In this document: positions 11,748 through 24,736 of the stretch, in pieces
Position numbering within the stretch: the stretch's first letter is position 1
How the letters are laid out: each line of letters starts with the position of its first letter
From: Kalaharituber pfeilii
Lineage: Eukaryota > Ascomycota > Pezizomycetes > Pezizales > Pezizaceae
Reading direction: 5' to 3'
DNA: 64,000 nt
NCBI GenBank assembly: GCA_015179045.1
Contig: WHUZ01000005.1
Span: 1,674,001-1,738,000 of the forward strand
Position numbers and translations under genes: made by a program
Notes under the pieces: generated by a model
The model's input: only the letters and a program-made list of their open reading frames with translations
Database searches by the model: none
What the model was told of the DNA's origin: nothing

Positions 11748-13904
11748 GTATATGCCAAGCCTCCCTTAAACAGGCTGTTCCCTCCCACTGCTCAGTTCAG
11801 GGTAACCCCCCACTTTACCCACCAGCTTCTCCGTTTCCATCCTTTAACCCCCCCCTCCCCCCCGCCCCGGTCCTCTCCGACCTAAGTAGTTATGGAGTGA
11901 GGGCAGGACAAGAGTAAACTTACCCTTTTTAGCACCAGCTCTATATTGGAGCTGTCGTCACAGTTTCTAAAAAGCAATTTGTACGTGTACACAAACGCCT
12001 CGGCGGCCACAGCTCTGGGCGCGAGACTAAACCAGTGCTACTTGAAAACAGTTCCAGTTTACAACACCGTCTTATCGCCAATGTCCGTTAGTCAGGGGCA
12101 TTTGATGCACGCCGAGTCGGCTCAGAGCACAAAAGCCTGTGACAGATAGACTGCCTAGCGTGAACCATGCCCTTTGCAACACTCCATTGCCATTCCATAC
12201 GGGATCCGAACGCAAAAAGATGCCGCTGGAGAGGTACAGGGCTCTTCCAGCCTTACACCAGTATTCCAAGGCTCTAAAAGTTCCTCCGGTGGAAAACCTC
12301 GCAGAGATATGTTCTACCAAATACCCTTTACGCGTATGTTCTCCACAGTAGCCTTATAGCTCTACCTATTACGAACTGGAAATGTCTGGTGCCACTGCGG
12401 CTGCTCTTAGGATGGGCGTTGTCATTCTAATTGCTGCCAGTGTCAGCTGGCACAGTTGGAATCTTCTCTCAAGTCGTTAGCAGAAAGTAAATATTTCTAG
12501 AGATTAATGGTAGGGCATTTCTCTTTCCCTAGCATTGCCTGTCAGACCTTTCAGGAGCTGAGTTTTCGAAACTTACAGTTAGAAGTTTGAATCACATATA
12601 CTAGATGCTGCAATACCGAACCCTCCACAGCTAAAGGCAGCGTCTACCAACAACTTTTGGGCCTGAAAGAGATGATAGACCGAGCAGCCTCAAATATTAC
12701 CGCTCTCCTTATGTTAGGAGACCGAGAGAGACTCTGCTGGTAAATTTGGATTTACTGAGAGAACGAGGCTTTGGCAGGTACAGAAAGTGCTGTGATTAGC
12801 ACATGTGTGAAACGATCAATCTTATATCACAATCGGTCATAGCCCGAGAGAAGCTTTTTTTGGCGAGGATTGAAAAAGCCTCTTCTGACCTTGTATTTCT
12901 GATGATCAGATGTTTGCTCAACATCCCGTACAATATAAGAACGAGGGTGCCGAGCAGGGGGAAGGTGCTCCGGCATGCCTACGCCCTTCTTCAGTTATTG
13001 GCAAACTCCGATCGACATGACGCTCCGGCTTGTTGTGGGCCCGGAGAGACAAGGCGCCCCCCCCGTTCGAGTCACCGTTGGAGCCCCGGACCATTGATAC
13101 AAACACAAAACCCTTCAAGCTAGACGACCAAAAGAGACAGAGATCCTCTCGTGTGGATTGGGGGAAATTTTAGCGTATGGGTGTTAGGCGCACCAGAGAT
13201 CTCCTTTTGGTCCAGTGGTAAGGGCTGCGGCAGCCTAACATCTGATAGCAAGAGGGCCGTTAGCCCTGCTCAGTGAGCGTCTCTCTGCTAAACAGGGGCT
13301 CTCGTGGCCATCAAACGGTGCCATGCTCCCACGGGCGCAAGCCAGGAGGCCCATCCATAGAGCTCCGGCATGCCAGCGGGCGCTGCAGCCCCAATGCGGC
13401 AGCTATCATGTGCACGAGGACGTCATCCCGAGCTCAGCTAGTGCCGCTAGCTCTCGCTCGCTAGTGCTAGTGCTACTCTATTTGTGCGCTTCTCATCCTG
13501 GAGGCTGCGCTCCTCACAGCTGAACCTACAACTGCAGGCTGAAAATAACTCCAATCGGACACCCAATGCTACAGCATCGCAGATGAGAAAACCGCCCACT
13601 ACTCTAGCATGAAGCATCACACATGCCATCTCATATGCGCCCACCCTGCTTGGCTGTTGAAGAGATGCCGTGCCCACTATGGAAGCAGCCATGTCACTCA
13701 AGCTGAACGGCTATAAAAGACTGCCCCCGTCCTGCTCTGTTTCCCTCTCATTCAACCCACAACGCTGAGCTTTCTACCGCATACCAGTCCATAACTGAAA
13801 CTAAGATTCCAGTCAACCAATATCAGGGTTACCACCTTGGCCTCGCTATTAAGGAGCTTCGTATCCCATTTCGAGTACTTTTACGCAATAAACTCTCATC
13901 CCCC
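11748..13904. other. Intergenic region between MOD5 and the SDR gene
   Basis: No gene is supported. A strong donor-like GGGTAAGTTT on the minus strand near 11921-11930 might end a 5' exon of MOD5, but no ATG-led frame was found. At 13207-13230 the string TTTTGGTCCAGTGGTAAGG looks like a tRNA A box; TCTTTTGGTCCAGT recurs at about 15330. The last 200 bp form the SDR promoter. Confidence 0.45.
13712..13719 (+). promoter_or_regulatory. TATA-box-like element of the SDR gene
   Basis: TATAAAAG lies 186 bp before the SDR ATG and is followed by a pyrimidine-rich stretch (CCTGCTCTGTTTCCCTCTC) like the CT-rich leaders of fungal genes. Position and context suggest a core promoter; this is inference. Confidence 0.5.
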
Positions 13905-15024
13905 ATGGCTGCTTGCTTCAAGAGCTTCCCCAGAGTTGCCCAGGCTATCCACGCTATTAGAGCTCCAACAAGGCCTACAGCTAGGATTACTAGTATCAAA
14001 GCATTAAGGACATTTTCTTCCACATCTCCAGCATTCATAAGCCAACAGAACCCATTGCAGCAGACGGCTACGACAAACCAGCAAGCCGGCAGTCCTTCTC
14101 CGGCAGATCACAGCTTCCCCTCTTCCAGAAGGCTGCCAGAATTCAGGTTGGATGGCAAAATCATCCTTATCTCTGGAGGCGTCGGTGGAGTCGGTCTGAA
14201 GCAATCTGAGGCATTGATGGAGGCTGGGGCACACGGTAAGTTTACACCTCAAATCAGTGTAATCACCTAATAATGATATACCACAGTTTACGCACTCGAT
14301 CGAGTGCCCAAGGAATCATTACCCCAAGAATATTATATTCTCAAGGAACGTGGTGAAAAGGAGCTTGGAACCCTGCTGGACTACCGCAAGGTCGATGTCC
14401 GCAATCCCACCGAGCTCAATGAGATTATCGAAGCTATTGGTAATAAGCATGGAAGAATGGACGGGTTGGTCGCTGCAGCAGGTATTAATAGGGTACTCAC
14501 TGCATTTGAGCACACGGCTGCAGATTTTGACGAGATTTTGGGCATCAATGTCACGGGTGTATTTTTGTGTGCTCAGGCAGTCGCAAAGCAAATGGTCAAA
14601 TTTCAAAGCGGTGGTAGTATTGCATTAATTGCAAGCATGTCCGGAACGATCGCTAATAAGGTAGTTTCTGTCCTCCAATGGCTCGGTTCAAAGTCTGACA
14701 TATTGTTAACAGGACCTGATCTGGCCCGCCTATAACACATCTAAGGCAGCTGTCCTCCAGCTTGCGCGTTCTCTGGCCATGGAGTGGGGGGTGCATGGTA
14801 TTCGGGTAAACACAATCAGCCCTGGATACATCGTGACGCCTATGGTCACTGCTATCTTTGACCAGGACCCATCAAAAGCCCTTAAATGGCCTCAGGAGAA
14901 TATGCTTGGCCGACTTAGTAAGCCAGAGGAATATCGAGGCGCTGCTGTGTTCTTGCTCAGTGACGCAAGTTCCTATATGACTGCATCTGATTTGATCATC
15001 GATGGTGGACATCACTCGTGGTAA
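13905..15024 (+). CDS. Short-chain dehydrogenase/reductase, probably mitochondrial
   Basis: Exons 13905-14235, 14287-14660 and 14713-15024 join in frame to 338 residues; introns are 51 and 52 bp. The first ~45 residues (MAACFKSFPRVAQAI...) are rich in Arg/Lys/Ser with no acidic residue, like a mitochondrial presequence. The Rossmann motif reads SGGVGGVGLKQ in place of the usual TGGxxGIG, the NNAG motif is AAAGIN, and the catalytic Ser (IASMSG) and YNTSK (YxxxK) are present, followed by IRVNTISPGYIVTPM and a C-terminal DGGHHSW. The sequence resembles the sorbose reductase/arabinitol dehydrogenase branch of classical SDRs, which act on polyols and ketoses with NADP(H). The substrate cannot be read from sequence. 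The Rossmann loop substitution is mild and the enzyme is probably active. Confidence 0.9.
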
Positions 15025-15380
15025 AGCTCACTGAGGCATGGATACCGGTTGTGACGGCGTCGCTACTGTTGTTTCCATTTCTTTTTGTACTTACAAAGTT
15101 TATCTTGGTTTGTTTTTAGCGTCATAATTCTCAAATACTGAGATGGAGTCGGACTGGTGTTGGAGCTTGAGATTTCAGCGTTGAGAATATTTGTTTAATT
15201 TTTGTATTGAATTAACTACTTGGTTCGAGTTTCCGAGCGCAGCTATATGCTACACATCTGTAAAGTATAATCATTCTATAATCGCCATATGACTCTGACG
15301 AATCATACTTGTAATCGATCTTCTTTTGGTCCAGTCGTCAGTCTTTCATACCTTTACCAATAACTTTGAAGCTCGAGACT
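15025..15380. other. Short intergenic spacer
   Basis: It holds the 3' flank of the SDR gene with T-rich sequence. A TCTTTTGGTCCAGT word near 15330 matches one at 13205. Nothing else was seen. Confidence 0.5.
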
Positions 15381-15870
15381 ATGCCCAACAGGGAAGGTGA
15401 TAATGCCAAGAATACCCAACAGGGAAGGGTCCCAGATTATGATCAGAAATCATGTAGAACAATCCCTACTATAGAGGAATGCTTAGAGAAAAATGATAAT
15501 TATTAGTTTCGTAATCAGGAGCGAAAGCTCCATCTTCTCAGACGGAGGAGTTTCCACGACCTGCTCTTCAGGTAAAAGTTATAACCAAAGATATTTTCGC
15601 CACCTCGATATTACCAGAGCACTGGATTATGAAAACTATCGGTTCTCCTGCTTAAATAACTACCCGGACGCCGTGCAACCTTGTAAGGTGGCAGCTCCGT
15701 ATTCATCCTTGACGCCCAGAGATGCACCGTCTTCGATCAAATATCTTTGTAAGCGTGAGGGCGTTGATGATGATGTCTATTCTCTGGAGGTGACTGGAGA
15801 TCCGATGACCGAGATCATCCGAAATCGAAAGATCACCCAAACTCATGTTCGAAAACCTCGTACCAGCTAA
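15381..15870 (+). CDS. Small orphan protein, three-exon model
   Basis: I do not recognise this protein. The ATG at 15381 opens MPNREGDNAKNTQQGRVPDY. A candidate first intron (GTAGAAC...TTATTAG, about 53 bp) removes an in-frame TAG; the next exon encodes FRNQERKLHLLRRRSFHDLL; a second intron starts GTAAAAG and ends ATTACCAG. The frame then continues RALDYENYRFSCLNNYPDAV and stays open to the stop at 15868-15870. Total length is about 130 residues, basic in the middle. The intron positions are inferred from splice-like words and frame continuity alone. The direct repeat CCCAACAGGGAAGG lies at the start of exon 1. It could also be a chance open frame. Confidence 0.4.
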
Positions 15871-16651
15871 GGTTACATTTTTACCGATGGTGCTGGCTTA
15901 GGGGTGAGTACAGTCCTGGGTGGGGGGGAAAAAAGGCGTCGAAATGTGAACAGAAAGAATATCGAGAGCTGTTCGTATCTGTTTTTTAGTTGGTTGAAGA
16001 GTGTAGCGATGTACAAAAAAAAATAAATAAATAAATAAAAAATAGGAACATGCGATGTACATAGCTACATAGGCAGGGGAAATGCGTGTAAGCTGTAGTT
16101 TTTGTTAGCGAAATAAAAAAAAAATTATATTGGGTTTCACTTACATTACGATATATTCATATTTATATTTCTACTGACGGGACAACGGGGGCGGACCACG
16201 TTATAGTACAGCTTCCGGTAACGTTAAACACAAGTACCTACAAGTACCTTGGGGGCAAGCAAAGGGCTCCTCAAATCTGCAACACCCAACATGAACGAAT
16301 AATCATATAGAGAATATATATATATCAGTGACGTGAGCCCTGATTGAATCTACAGGTGGTGGTTAGTTTTAGAATGAACGGAACTATACAGAAATCGACG
16401 ACGTCTACCTCATCGAGAAATCATTTTATCTGAAGTCATCCCAAGTGGCCCTATACTCGGCTGTATTCTCTAGTGTTATATCAGGCGAGTTCGAAGCGCA
16501 AGCATTTGCATGTGGTGTAGGTGTGTTAGAAGGAACCCCATTATATATGCTATGATACCTAATTGGTATATGTACCCAAATGGGGGGGACACTAATACAT
16601 AACCCCCCAATCCCCCCCCCCAATCCCCAATTTACAAAGAAATAAGGTTGG

Positions 16652-16682
<31 letters not shown>

Positions 16683-16934
16683 TTCTGATATATATATCCG
16701 ACGCTGGCAGCTACAATTTTTTTCACCCCTGCCATTCGAAAATCCACTGCGAAACTTGTATTTGTGACAGCTGTCCAATATCACGGCAGAATATAACACT
16801 ACTAACCAGGAAGCTAGGAACTATTTATGTACACTTGATTAGTTACAGAAATCTTCGTGACCCGTCACCATCCAAAACACCTATGTTCCACACACTGGCA
16901 CCTGTATTATAAATGTCACCTGGCTGCATGCATC
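15871..16934. other. Intergenic region
   Basis: No gene is supported. It contains (AAAT)n-like sequence near 16020-16040, a TA-rich run near 16315-16325, a C-rich stretch near 16606-16622 and an interrupted A-tract of about 30 bp at 16653-16681. The tandem words CAAGTACCTACAAGTACCTTGG lie near 16231. Confidence 0.45.
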
Positions 16935-19900
16935 TTATGCGTGAGTATTGGCGGATCTAGAGGCTCGCTCCCAAAACTCTCGTGCCTTGTCGGATTGCCC
17001 GATGTCTTCGAATAAACGGGCCATGTTTCGGATAATCATAAGGGTGGCTGGGTGGTTTGTACCTAATGCCTTTTCTGTCCCAGCCAATGCTCGCTCGTAC
17101 CACTCCAGTGCCTTGCTATAATGTCCTTGGAGTTTGAATACCATTGCCATGCCATGGACCGTACTAAGGGTTTCAGGGTGGTCTGCTCCCAATACTTTTT
17201 CTCTCCCAGCCAATACTCGCTCAAAAAACTCTAGTGCTTTATTATATTCCCCCTGCTGATCAAACACTATTGCCATGTTGTGGACTGTACTAAGGGTATC
17301 TGGATGGTCTGCACCAAATGCCTTTTCTTGCCCAGCTAATGCCCGCTCATAAAACTCGAGTGCTTTATTATATTGTCCTTGCTGTTGAAACACTACTGCC
17401 ATGTTGTGGACCACAGCAAGGGTAGCTGGATGGTCTGCACCCAATGCCTTTTCTTGCCCAGCTAATGCCCGCTCATAAAACTCTAGTGCTTTGTTATATT
17501 GTCCTTGCTGTCGAAACACTACTGCCATGCTGTGGACCACAGCGAGGGTAGCTGGATGGTCTGCACCCAATGCCTTTTCTCGCTCAGCCAGCACTCGCTC
17601 ATTTAACTCCAGTGCTTTATTATATTGTCCTTGCTGTCTAAATACCTCTGCCATGTTGTGTATCACATCAAGGGTAGCTGAATGGTCTCTGCCCAGTAAC
17701 TTCTCATGTCCAGCCAATACAACCTTATACATCTCTTGAGCCTTCTTAAAGTAGCCATGTTGCTCGTAAAGTAAAAAAAGATTGTATACCGCTCCTAGCA
17801 TCTGCTGATTGTCCATTTCCAAAGACTTCATGTGCTTTTCGACTGCAAAAATATGTGGTAGAATTCGCCGCTGAAAAACCCATTCTTCTACCTTACGTGC
17901 TTTATCCGTAGAAATTGTAGATGCAACCATAAGGAATGCCTCACTCGCATTTTTGCTATATCTTTCAGGCTCCATCTCCAGTTTCCATTGAGCCCACATA
18001 TGAACTAGTGGGTGGATGTTAAAACTATCACCTCTCTCCTTCCGCTTTGCCATCGAGTATGAGAACAGCATCTGAATTGAGTTGCCCAAACTTGTATCTG
18101 TAACAAGAAGTGAGTAAAATCATTTTACATTAGTACCATTAGCCATAATGCTTCATCTGCAAATAGTCGTACATACCATTCTTTGGTAATTTCATCCCTC
18201 GCCGCAGCAACACTTCGCAAATATCATTGTTATCCAGAAATCCACATAATAACAACAGCTCTGCAGCATTAGGATTTTGGTCCTGGATGGCATTGAAAGA
18301 TAGATCCCATGCAGCAAAGACAGATCTACCATGTTTACCAACTTTCCATTTCTTGCTCAAGAGGTGAGTAATATTGGCATTATACTCGCTGAGATAACGA
18401 CTAAACAAATATTGATGAACATGAATATATGCTCCAGCCTGCTCTATAGCAAGTGGCAGGTATCCAAGTATGCGTACAATTGTTGCAGCAGCTTCTTTCT
18501 CATGCTGGCATTCTATATACCTTGCATTAGCAATGTAAGCTATACCAGAGAGCATTTGGTTAAGCTTCACTTACCATCTGGAGGTAGTGTCTCAAAATTT
18601 AGCTTTGCCCCTTTAATGAGTAGCTCCTCTGCCTCACTACTGTCCATCTGCTGCACCTCTATCCCCTTTCGTCCCTGTGTACTTTCAGGTCTTCTGCTAG
18701 TAATTATCACAGTCCCGTGGGGTGTGGATGGAATATAGTCGTTTATGTCAAAAGATTCCAGATCATCAACATTGTCAAATACAAGTAGCCATTTAGTGTT
18801 ATCCTTTTCCGCTAACCACTCCTTCACAGAATCGACAACATGTTGTTCTTCACTTGGTTGCTGTACAGTGAACATTCCTGCCTGATCGAGTTTTCCAGCC
18901 ATGCCCAGTAGTCGGCCAATGCGTGCATAGTCTGGCTCATCTGAGATTCTGGTATGATGTTTGATAAGCTGCTGCATAATGTGGGTGAAACTAATTTTCG
19001 TAGTCTGCTCACTGGCTGCATTAACCCAGAACACTGATGAATAGTCTCCAGAATGGCGGTAAACATATTCCAATGCAAGTTGTGTCTTCCCTATCCCCCC
19101 CATACCATAAAGCACTAACTGAGTGATATTCTTTGCGGCTGCACCCTTCTCTTGCTCTATCTCTTGCTCTATCTGCTCAAGAAGGACCTCTCTCCCAACA
19201 AAATCAGAATTTCGTCGAACGTCAGGAATGCTGAAGGGGATGTTGAAGGATAATTGTAGCGACATAGTCTGGGGCATCCTGGGAATGGTAGAATTAGGTG
19301 GCAATACATCGAAGAGGCCGTCAATATACTTTTTAAGCTGGCCTACAAGCTCGTTGCACTTTGTTTTGTCTGTATTTGCCCAACGCAACTTGCGATATGT
19401 AGGTACAGATTGCTGTACATTTTGAGCAACTCTATTAAGGTGAGCAATTTCTTCTTCAAGCCCGGGAAGGAGTTGTTTATTGGTGAGGATCTTTGGATTT
19501 TCTAAAAGGCTAAGATCACCAGAAGTGAGACTAGGAATTGAAGGCTGAAGGCTAGGGCTCGTAGGTCGACCGGCCGAACAACCTGGCCGTGGAGATTTGG
19601 ACCGAAACTTGGAGAACAGACGCCCAACTGGGAGGAGACTGTCACGTTTTCCATGCATGTCATCCTTCTCTTCCGCACTTTGATATCGTGCTTGCAATTC
19701 AGCAACTCTTGTAAATACAGCAACTATCCTCGCTAGACCAGCCACTGCATATCTATACCGCTCATCACTAGGATCAAGGTGTTGATTTTGCTGGCTGAAA
19801 CTGCCATCCAGCCCCCAGGCTTGCTCCCACTGCTTGAGTCGAAACCCTTCTGTCCGGAGGTCATGCAATACAGAATCATGTGCATAGCCAATTTCCCTCA

Positions 19901-19991
19901 TTTCCGAAAAAACATTGGACCACTCTTGACTGATTTTTGCCAGTTGTCCAGCCAGTCCAACAATTCCAATTGCAAGGCCTGCTGCTTCCAT
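16935..19991 (-). CDS. HeLo/NB-ARC/TPR NLR, copy A
   Basis: Exons (minus strand) 18575-19991, 18177-18512 and 16935-18097 join in frame to 971 residues; introns are 62 and 79 bp, both phase 1. Residues 1 to about 235 match the HeLo prion-inhibition/propagation domain: hydrophobic start GLAIGIVGLAG, then EGFRLKQWEQAWGL and KLRWANTDKTKCNELVGQLK. NB-ARC follows: RRNSDFVGRE linker, P-loop YGMGGIGKTQLALEY, WLLVFDNVDD (Walker B), VIITSRR, GYLPLAIEQAGAYI (GxP region) and HPLVH (MHD-like). The C-terminus holds seven 42-residue kinesin-light-chain-type TPRs, the last degenerate. HeLo domains of known proteins permeabilise membranes to execute cell death; NB-ARC is the switch and TPRs probably sense ligand. 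That role is by analogy. The paralogue at 32687-36300 has the same exon plan. Confidence 0.92.
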
Positions 19992-21958
19992 AACTGCGGC
20001 GATAAACAGATTAAATCTAAATGAAGTATGTCAGTCTCGCATGGTAGACGGAAGGAAAAATTTGACGGAGTAATATTACTTTAAAATGTGTACCAAGATT
20101 TAGGACAACACTACTTCAATCTGAACACGACTCTAGCCCTCAGAACTGAGAAGTATTTAATCTGAGAAGTGTTTGAGAATAGAAAGTGGGCGTTGAATTC
20201 ACTGTATAAATTCCTTTGAGAGGAGGGAAGAAGATATTTTGGATACCGCGGCAGAGGCTTCTGGATGACTTTAGCTGTGGAAATGAGCTTGACGTTCGTG
20301 CGGGGAGTGACCATCATGACCAGGGATTTATATTTCAACTGCGGCTGAGCAGTATGAATGGTATTGGTCAGGCGTAGCTACATACCTAACTGCATATGCT
20401 AGTTATTGCATGCTGTCTGATATCGCTGATAGCGATCTGACTAGTGGCTCGAGACTGCTGACTGGTCACTGTGAGGAACCCGCCAATAGCGGTATTCAGA
20501 TTAGAAAAATCTGGCCAGATTTTCCGGATTTCAGAATTTTATCAAGTCCAGAAAATCCAGTCATCTCCATACAAAATTTTATCTGATATTTTCATGTTAT
20601 ACACCAGTTAAACCAGTTTATTTTCGCGTTTTTTTCAGAAAATATCTGGTCAGATTTTTGCGACAACTGCATCTATATGATGCATTTTGCGGGCCTTGAT
20701 GCAATATTCAGGACTTGGTGTGCATAAATTCTGGTGGATTTTTGGACCCAAAACCAGTTTCCGATTTGACAAAAAATCCGATTTTCACAAGAGGGTACTC
20801 AGACTACAGACCGGATAAACTGGTTTGTCCGCCAAATTCCATTTTATATAAAGACAGTCTAATCTAAATACCACTAATAAATATGGACCCAACAGTAAAT
20901 GCACATGCAATAATGGGATTCAGTCAAGTGCGGAGGTGTAGAGTACCTAACAGGTAAGGCTGTCCTGATTTGGCAACACCCCCTGGTACGGGCTTACGGG
21001 TACTAGCTGCATCAACTACTGTAACTCCGTATAACCAGGGCGGTTCGCCTGCGCAGCTCCAGGATTTTCCTCTACACAAAAGCTTAATCAATGAGCAGGT
21101 CACGAGACATGCTGGTCACACTTTAAGCTGCTTGTCAGCACCAGTTGACGTAACATGATTTCGGTGCTTGAGGGTATAATAGGTCGTGTATGAGTTGAGC
21201 GGCAGCAATGCCTGTAAGGGTAAAATTTCACTGCACACGTACGAATTGACTTCAGCGGGGGTAGGGTCATTTGAGAGTGCCTTACACACCGCTGAAAATT
21301 GAATTTACATAGCACAGGGCATAGGACTCAGACTACGAGCGACCAATCACGCACCGGATCTTTCTTTGTAAAAATTAGAACGAGTTAACCCCGGTTCCAA
21401 TTCCCCACTAAATTTTCTAACTCCCAAAGAGATCATCGTTGGAACCGGAGCATTACAGTCCATCTTCTTTCTTCTAGGATGCCCAACAATCCTCTTCCCA
21501 TGTTTTGTACCAGTGGCATCCTTTTTATTATCAATTATCAGGTACATGAAGGCTTAAACCTACTGATATATGGGGCCTCAGGCGGACCAGGTCTATAACA
21601 TAGTCAATGGAGGAACGCCTGGCTGAGCTGGGCGATCAATTCCAAAGTGAGAACCTCGGAAAAACACACTCACGGGGCGGCACAGTTGATTCTGTGGGTA
21701 ATTTACAACCTATTGTGGCGGTGCTTAAGAGAATGTGGATTAGAATCGTCACTCATGTAACAATTGTGAATTCGCTTGTAAGTTCTTGGATTTTCATTTC
21801 GGCCGTCAATGACAGTAGCACCAATCGCAATGATATGCTACGAGATGGCGTTGTTGTTCTGGTTTATGCAGCATCACGACCGGGGATCCGATCATCCTCA
21901 ATTGTGGGTAATTGTGAGCACAAAGCCGGTGGCGAAGACAAAGCCTAATGTGAGAGTT

Positions 21959-21959
21959 T

Positions 21960-22019
<60 letters not shown>
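21959..22019 (+). repeat. (GAT)n microsatellite
   Basis: About twenty perfect GAT/TGA units. The sequence directly before it (about 21915-21958) matches 29605-29648, and that second site continues with GATAATGATGTGATG, a likely precursor of the run. Confidence 0.95.
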
Positions 22020-23005
22020 TCCTCCACTTGAACCAAAGCTGAGTCCTTAATTAAAGCAATATGTACATAGTCCGCATATGCCAGAAGCTTCCAGTGGCCC
22101 ATGCATCCATGCATCTACCATTCATCTCGCTATGCAGCCCTGAAACCTCCCCCCCAAAAGCACAAGCCGGAGTCCCAGAGTGCAAAGAAACAAGATTGTA
22201 CAAGTACTGGCAGAAACACAATGCGGCCCACCACAATTTTCTCAACAATATGATGGAAAGTGCATAATACTTGCAATGCAACGAAGAACAGAACTTGGAA
22301 ATACATAGCCATTTGTGATCCTCTCAGTATAGCAGCCATGTTATCATGGTCACTTTGAGAGATCTTCAATTTCGAGGGTTTGCCAACAGATCCATGATAA
22401 AGCATTATTAATCTTCGAAAGTATCCTTTGTAACATCGCTTACAAGTCCAGTGAGTCTTTTCCTGACTCTTCTAGGTTTGAGGCCGCAATCGTCCGAGAT
22501 ATATGGCTTGTCGCATGATCTGTAAACGGCATTGGTGAGACCCTCAGAAGATCAACTCCACCGTCGGGGTCTCTATCATCAAATGAAATGACGTACTTTG
22601 CTACCTGCTTTAAAGGGTACTCGAAGCTGAAGTACCATTCTAGCTTTTTAGCAAAAATAAATATAACAGGGTCTCTTTAGGAACTTGACTAATCCACTTT
22701 GTTCCTAAGGGATCTCGTCTTTTACTCAGTTGCAAGGCTCACGCGATCTTCGATCGTTTGAATTCGGAAGTCTGGTTGTGGGTATGGCTGTGTGGCCTTT
22801 TGTCCACTTTTTGTTCTATCATCAAATTCGGCGAAGTCCTTACAGGAGGTGCAGTAGGTGGTTGCTATGCTAGTGCTGAGGAGTATATGAATGATTGGGG
22901 TACAGGTTTTGTGGGTAGGTCAAGTTTCAAGTAGCCATCGTACTGCCTGCATTCTATAGCGAATCGCAGTAGGAACGACCCTTCTCTGATATATCTGTCG
23001 GCCTG

Positions 23006-23192
23006 TGTAACGGATGTGGTAAACGCAGAGAATCACGGTCCGCCAGTTCAAAAAGACGCTTGACTAGCGATGTTCGCTAGTCCTCTAACGTAGCTCACAT
23101 TTCGCGCCTTTGCTGTCGCATATCGCATGCGTCGCATATGTGCTCCACCAGCTTTCAACCGCCCCACCTACAGTTGCAGTGACCCTGTAACA
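23006..23192 (+). mobile_element. Solo LTR-like element, copy 2 (187 bp)
   Basis: The element starts TGTAACGGATGTGG and ends GACCCTGTAACA, with a perfect 5-bp duplication GCCTG on both sides (23001-23005 and 23193-23197). It matches the reverse complement of 5981-6217, including GGTAAACGCAGA, TCAAAAAGAC and the palindrome GACTAGCGA..TCGCTAGTC, but lacks about 50 bp of the CG-rich part. No coding region. Confidence 0.75.
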
Positions 23193-24736
23193 GCCTGAGT
23201 AACATTCAGACGTGCCTGAATCCTGGAAATAAATCTCACTTCTGCAGAGTCATGGAAGGTAGCGGCGAGTAATGTGAGTTTTGCAAAGTAGAAGTGGACG
23301 AACGTCTTATCAGATTTCTTTGCTCTTACCTTGGCCTCTCTCTACAGCACTGCAATGTGTTTTGACTACACTTCGTATATTTCCTGCTGAAAGCGATGCC
23401 AGCAGTGTACTCCCTTAGTTATCGAATTGTGAGCTGTATTCTCCAGCGTCGTATACTACTGTCTCACTATTCTCTCTGGTTTGAAAAAGTGTTGAAAAAT
23501 CAAGGGACAGACGATCTGTTTACCAAAGTAATTTGTTTCCACATTCATTTCTGTAATCCATTACTCGAGATTATTACCTGGGTTAAACTTTGGAAACAAT
23601 GAGAGATCAAAATGGGGTCTCGACTGGAGTATCTGGGAAGCGAAAACTAGTGCATTCGAAGGTTCTGGTAAGCGAATGAAGCCTGCCAGGTATCATAGAG
23701 ATGGCTTTCTCAATAGCCTCTTTGCGGGTTCTCAATTCAGCCTCTCTTACTTCTTTCCTAGTTGTTCTAGCGACATCCGAGACTGTAGCTAGCTTGCCTT
23801 AAATTGGCTTCATTGCAGTCGCAATGATTGTAGTAATCTCTTCACGAGTGAGTTGGGGCCTCTATATAGTCATGATCAATGAGTCTTCTTTAATGTACAC
23901 ATTACTCAACTCACTATCACATTCTTTATACAATATATGCAGAGAAGCAGAAAAGAAGTTATTCTCAGAAAAGTTAAAATGAGTTACACGTTTCTTATCA
24001 GTTTCGGTTTCGATTTCGGGAGAAGGAAGTTCAGAAGACAGGAACTCAAATGAGGCAACAAAATCTTAGGATTGGGTTGTAGGATGAAGCAGAGAAGACA
24101 GATAAAAAGAATCAAGGACAGAAAATATTGAGCCACTGAGTTGGGTATTTCCGAAATAGGAAGTTCTTGGCAAACTTCCGAAATAGGGAATTGAATGATA
24201 CGGTCTGAGGGTTGGTGCAACCAGACTAAATACAGTTTATTCGTTACGTTATGATTGATTGATTATTCGACGGATTGCACACAAGTTATATATACATGAT
24301 TTCTGACCTCTTTAATAGCATGAGGCTATAGGCATTCCGTACTCCTCAAAATAAAGAAATACGTACGGGGTATGAATTCCGACTTCGGTCACCTTGAGAA
24401 AGGTCTCGAAGCCGTACATTTGGAGCTTTTGGAAGGGTTCGTAATATTCCGGTGATCAGCAGCGCAGGGGCGCACTTACCGTGCATAAAGAGCTAACTAC
24501 TTGGGAAGCTTAGCCTCGTCCCCAACTTTAGTACCGCAACCAGAGCTACAAGGCCGTTGAGGGTAATGTCTGCTGCACTTGCAGTACTCACGATACTTGC
24601 AGTAATCATTATCATTATTGCCGTCGTACCCACAGTCCACATAACTCATGTATGTGTGCCATACAAAGGCTGCATGAAAGTAGCAGCTATAACAGGTAGA
24701 AGAGACATAGCGCAAGTAAGACATAAACAAATTGCA

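Larger units (their letters stand above)
19992..24736. other. Intergenic region between NLR copy A and NAS2
   Basis: No intact gene is supported. About 20490-20860 is an AT-rich, internally repetitive stretch with words such as AATCTGGCCAGATTTTCC and repeated CCAGTTT/AAACTGG. It is bounded by the similar words GGTATTCAGATTA and GGTACTCAGACTA, so it may be an old mobile element, but no clean ends were found. 21959-22019 is a (GAT)n run and 23006-23192 a solo LTR. The stretch 22020-22990 shows nothing recognisable. Confidence 0.45.

Noticed and set aside
20490..20860. Possible mobile element between GGTATTCAGATTA and GGTACTCAGACTA
   Set aside because: The flanking words are similar and the inside is repetitive, but inverted ends do not align well enough to define borders.
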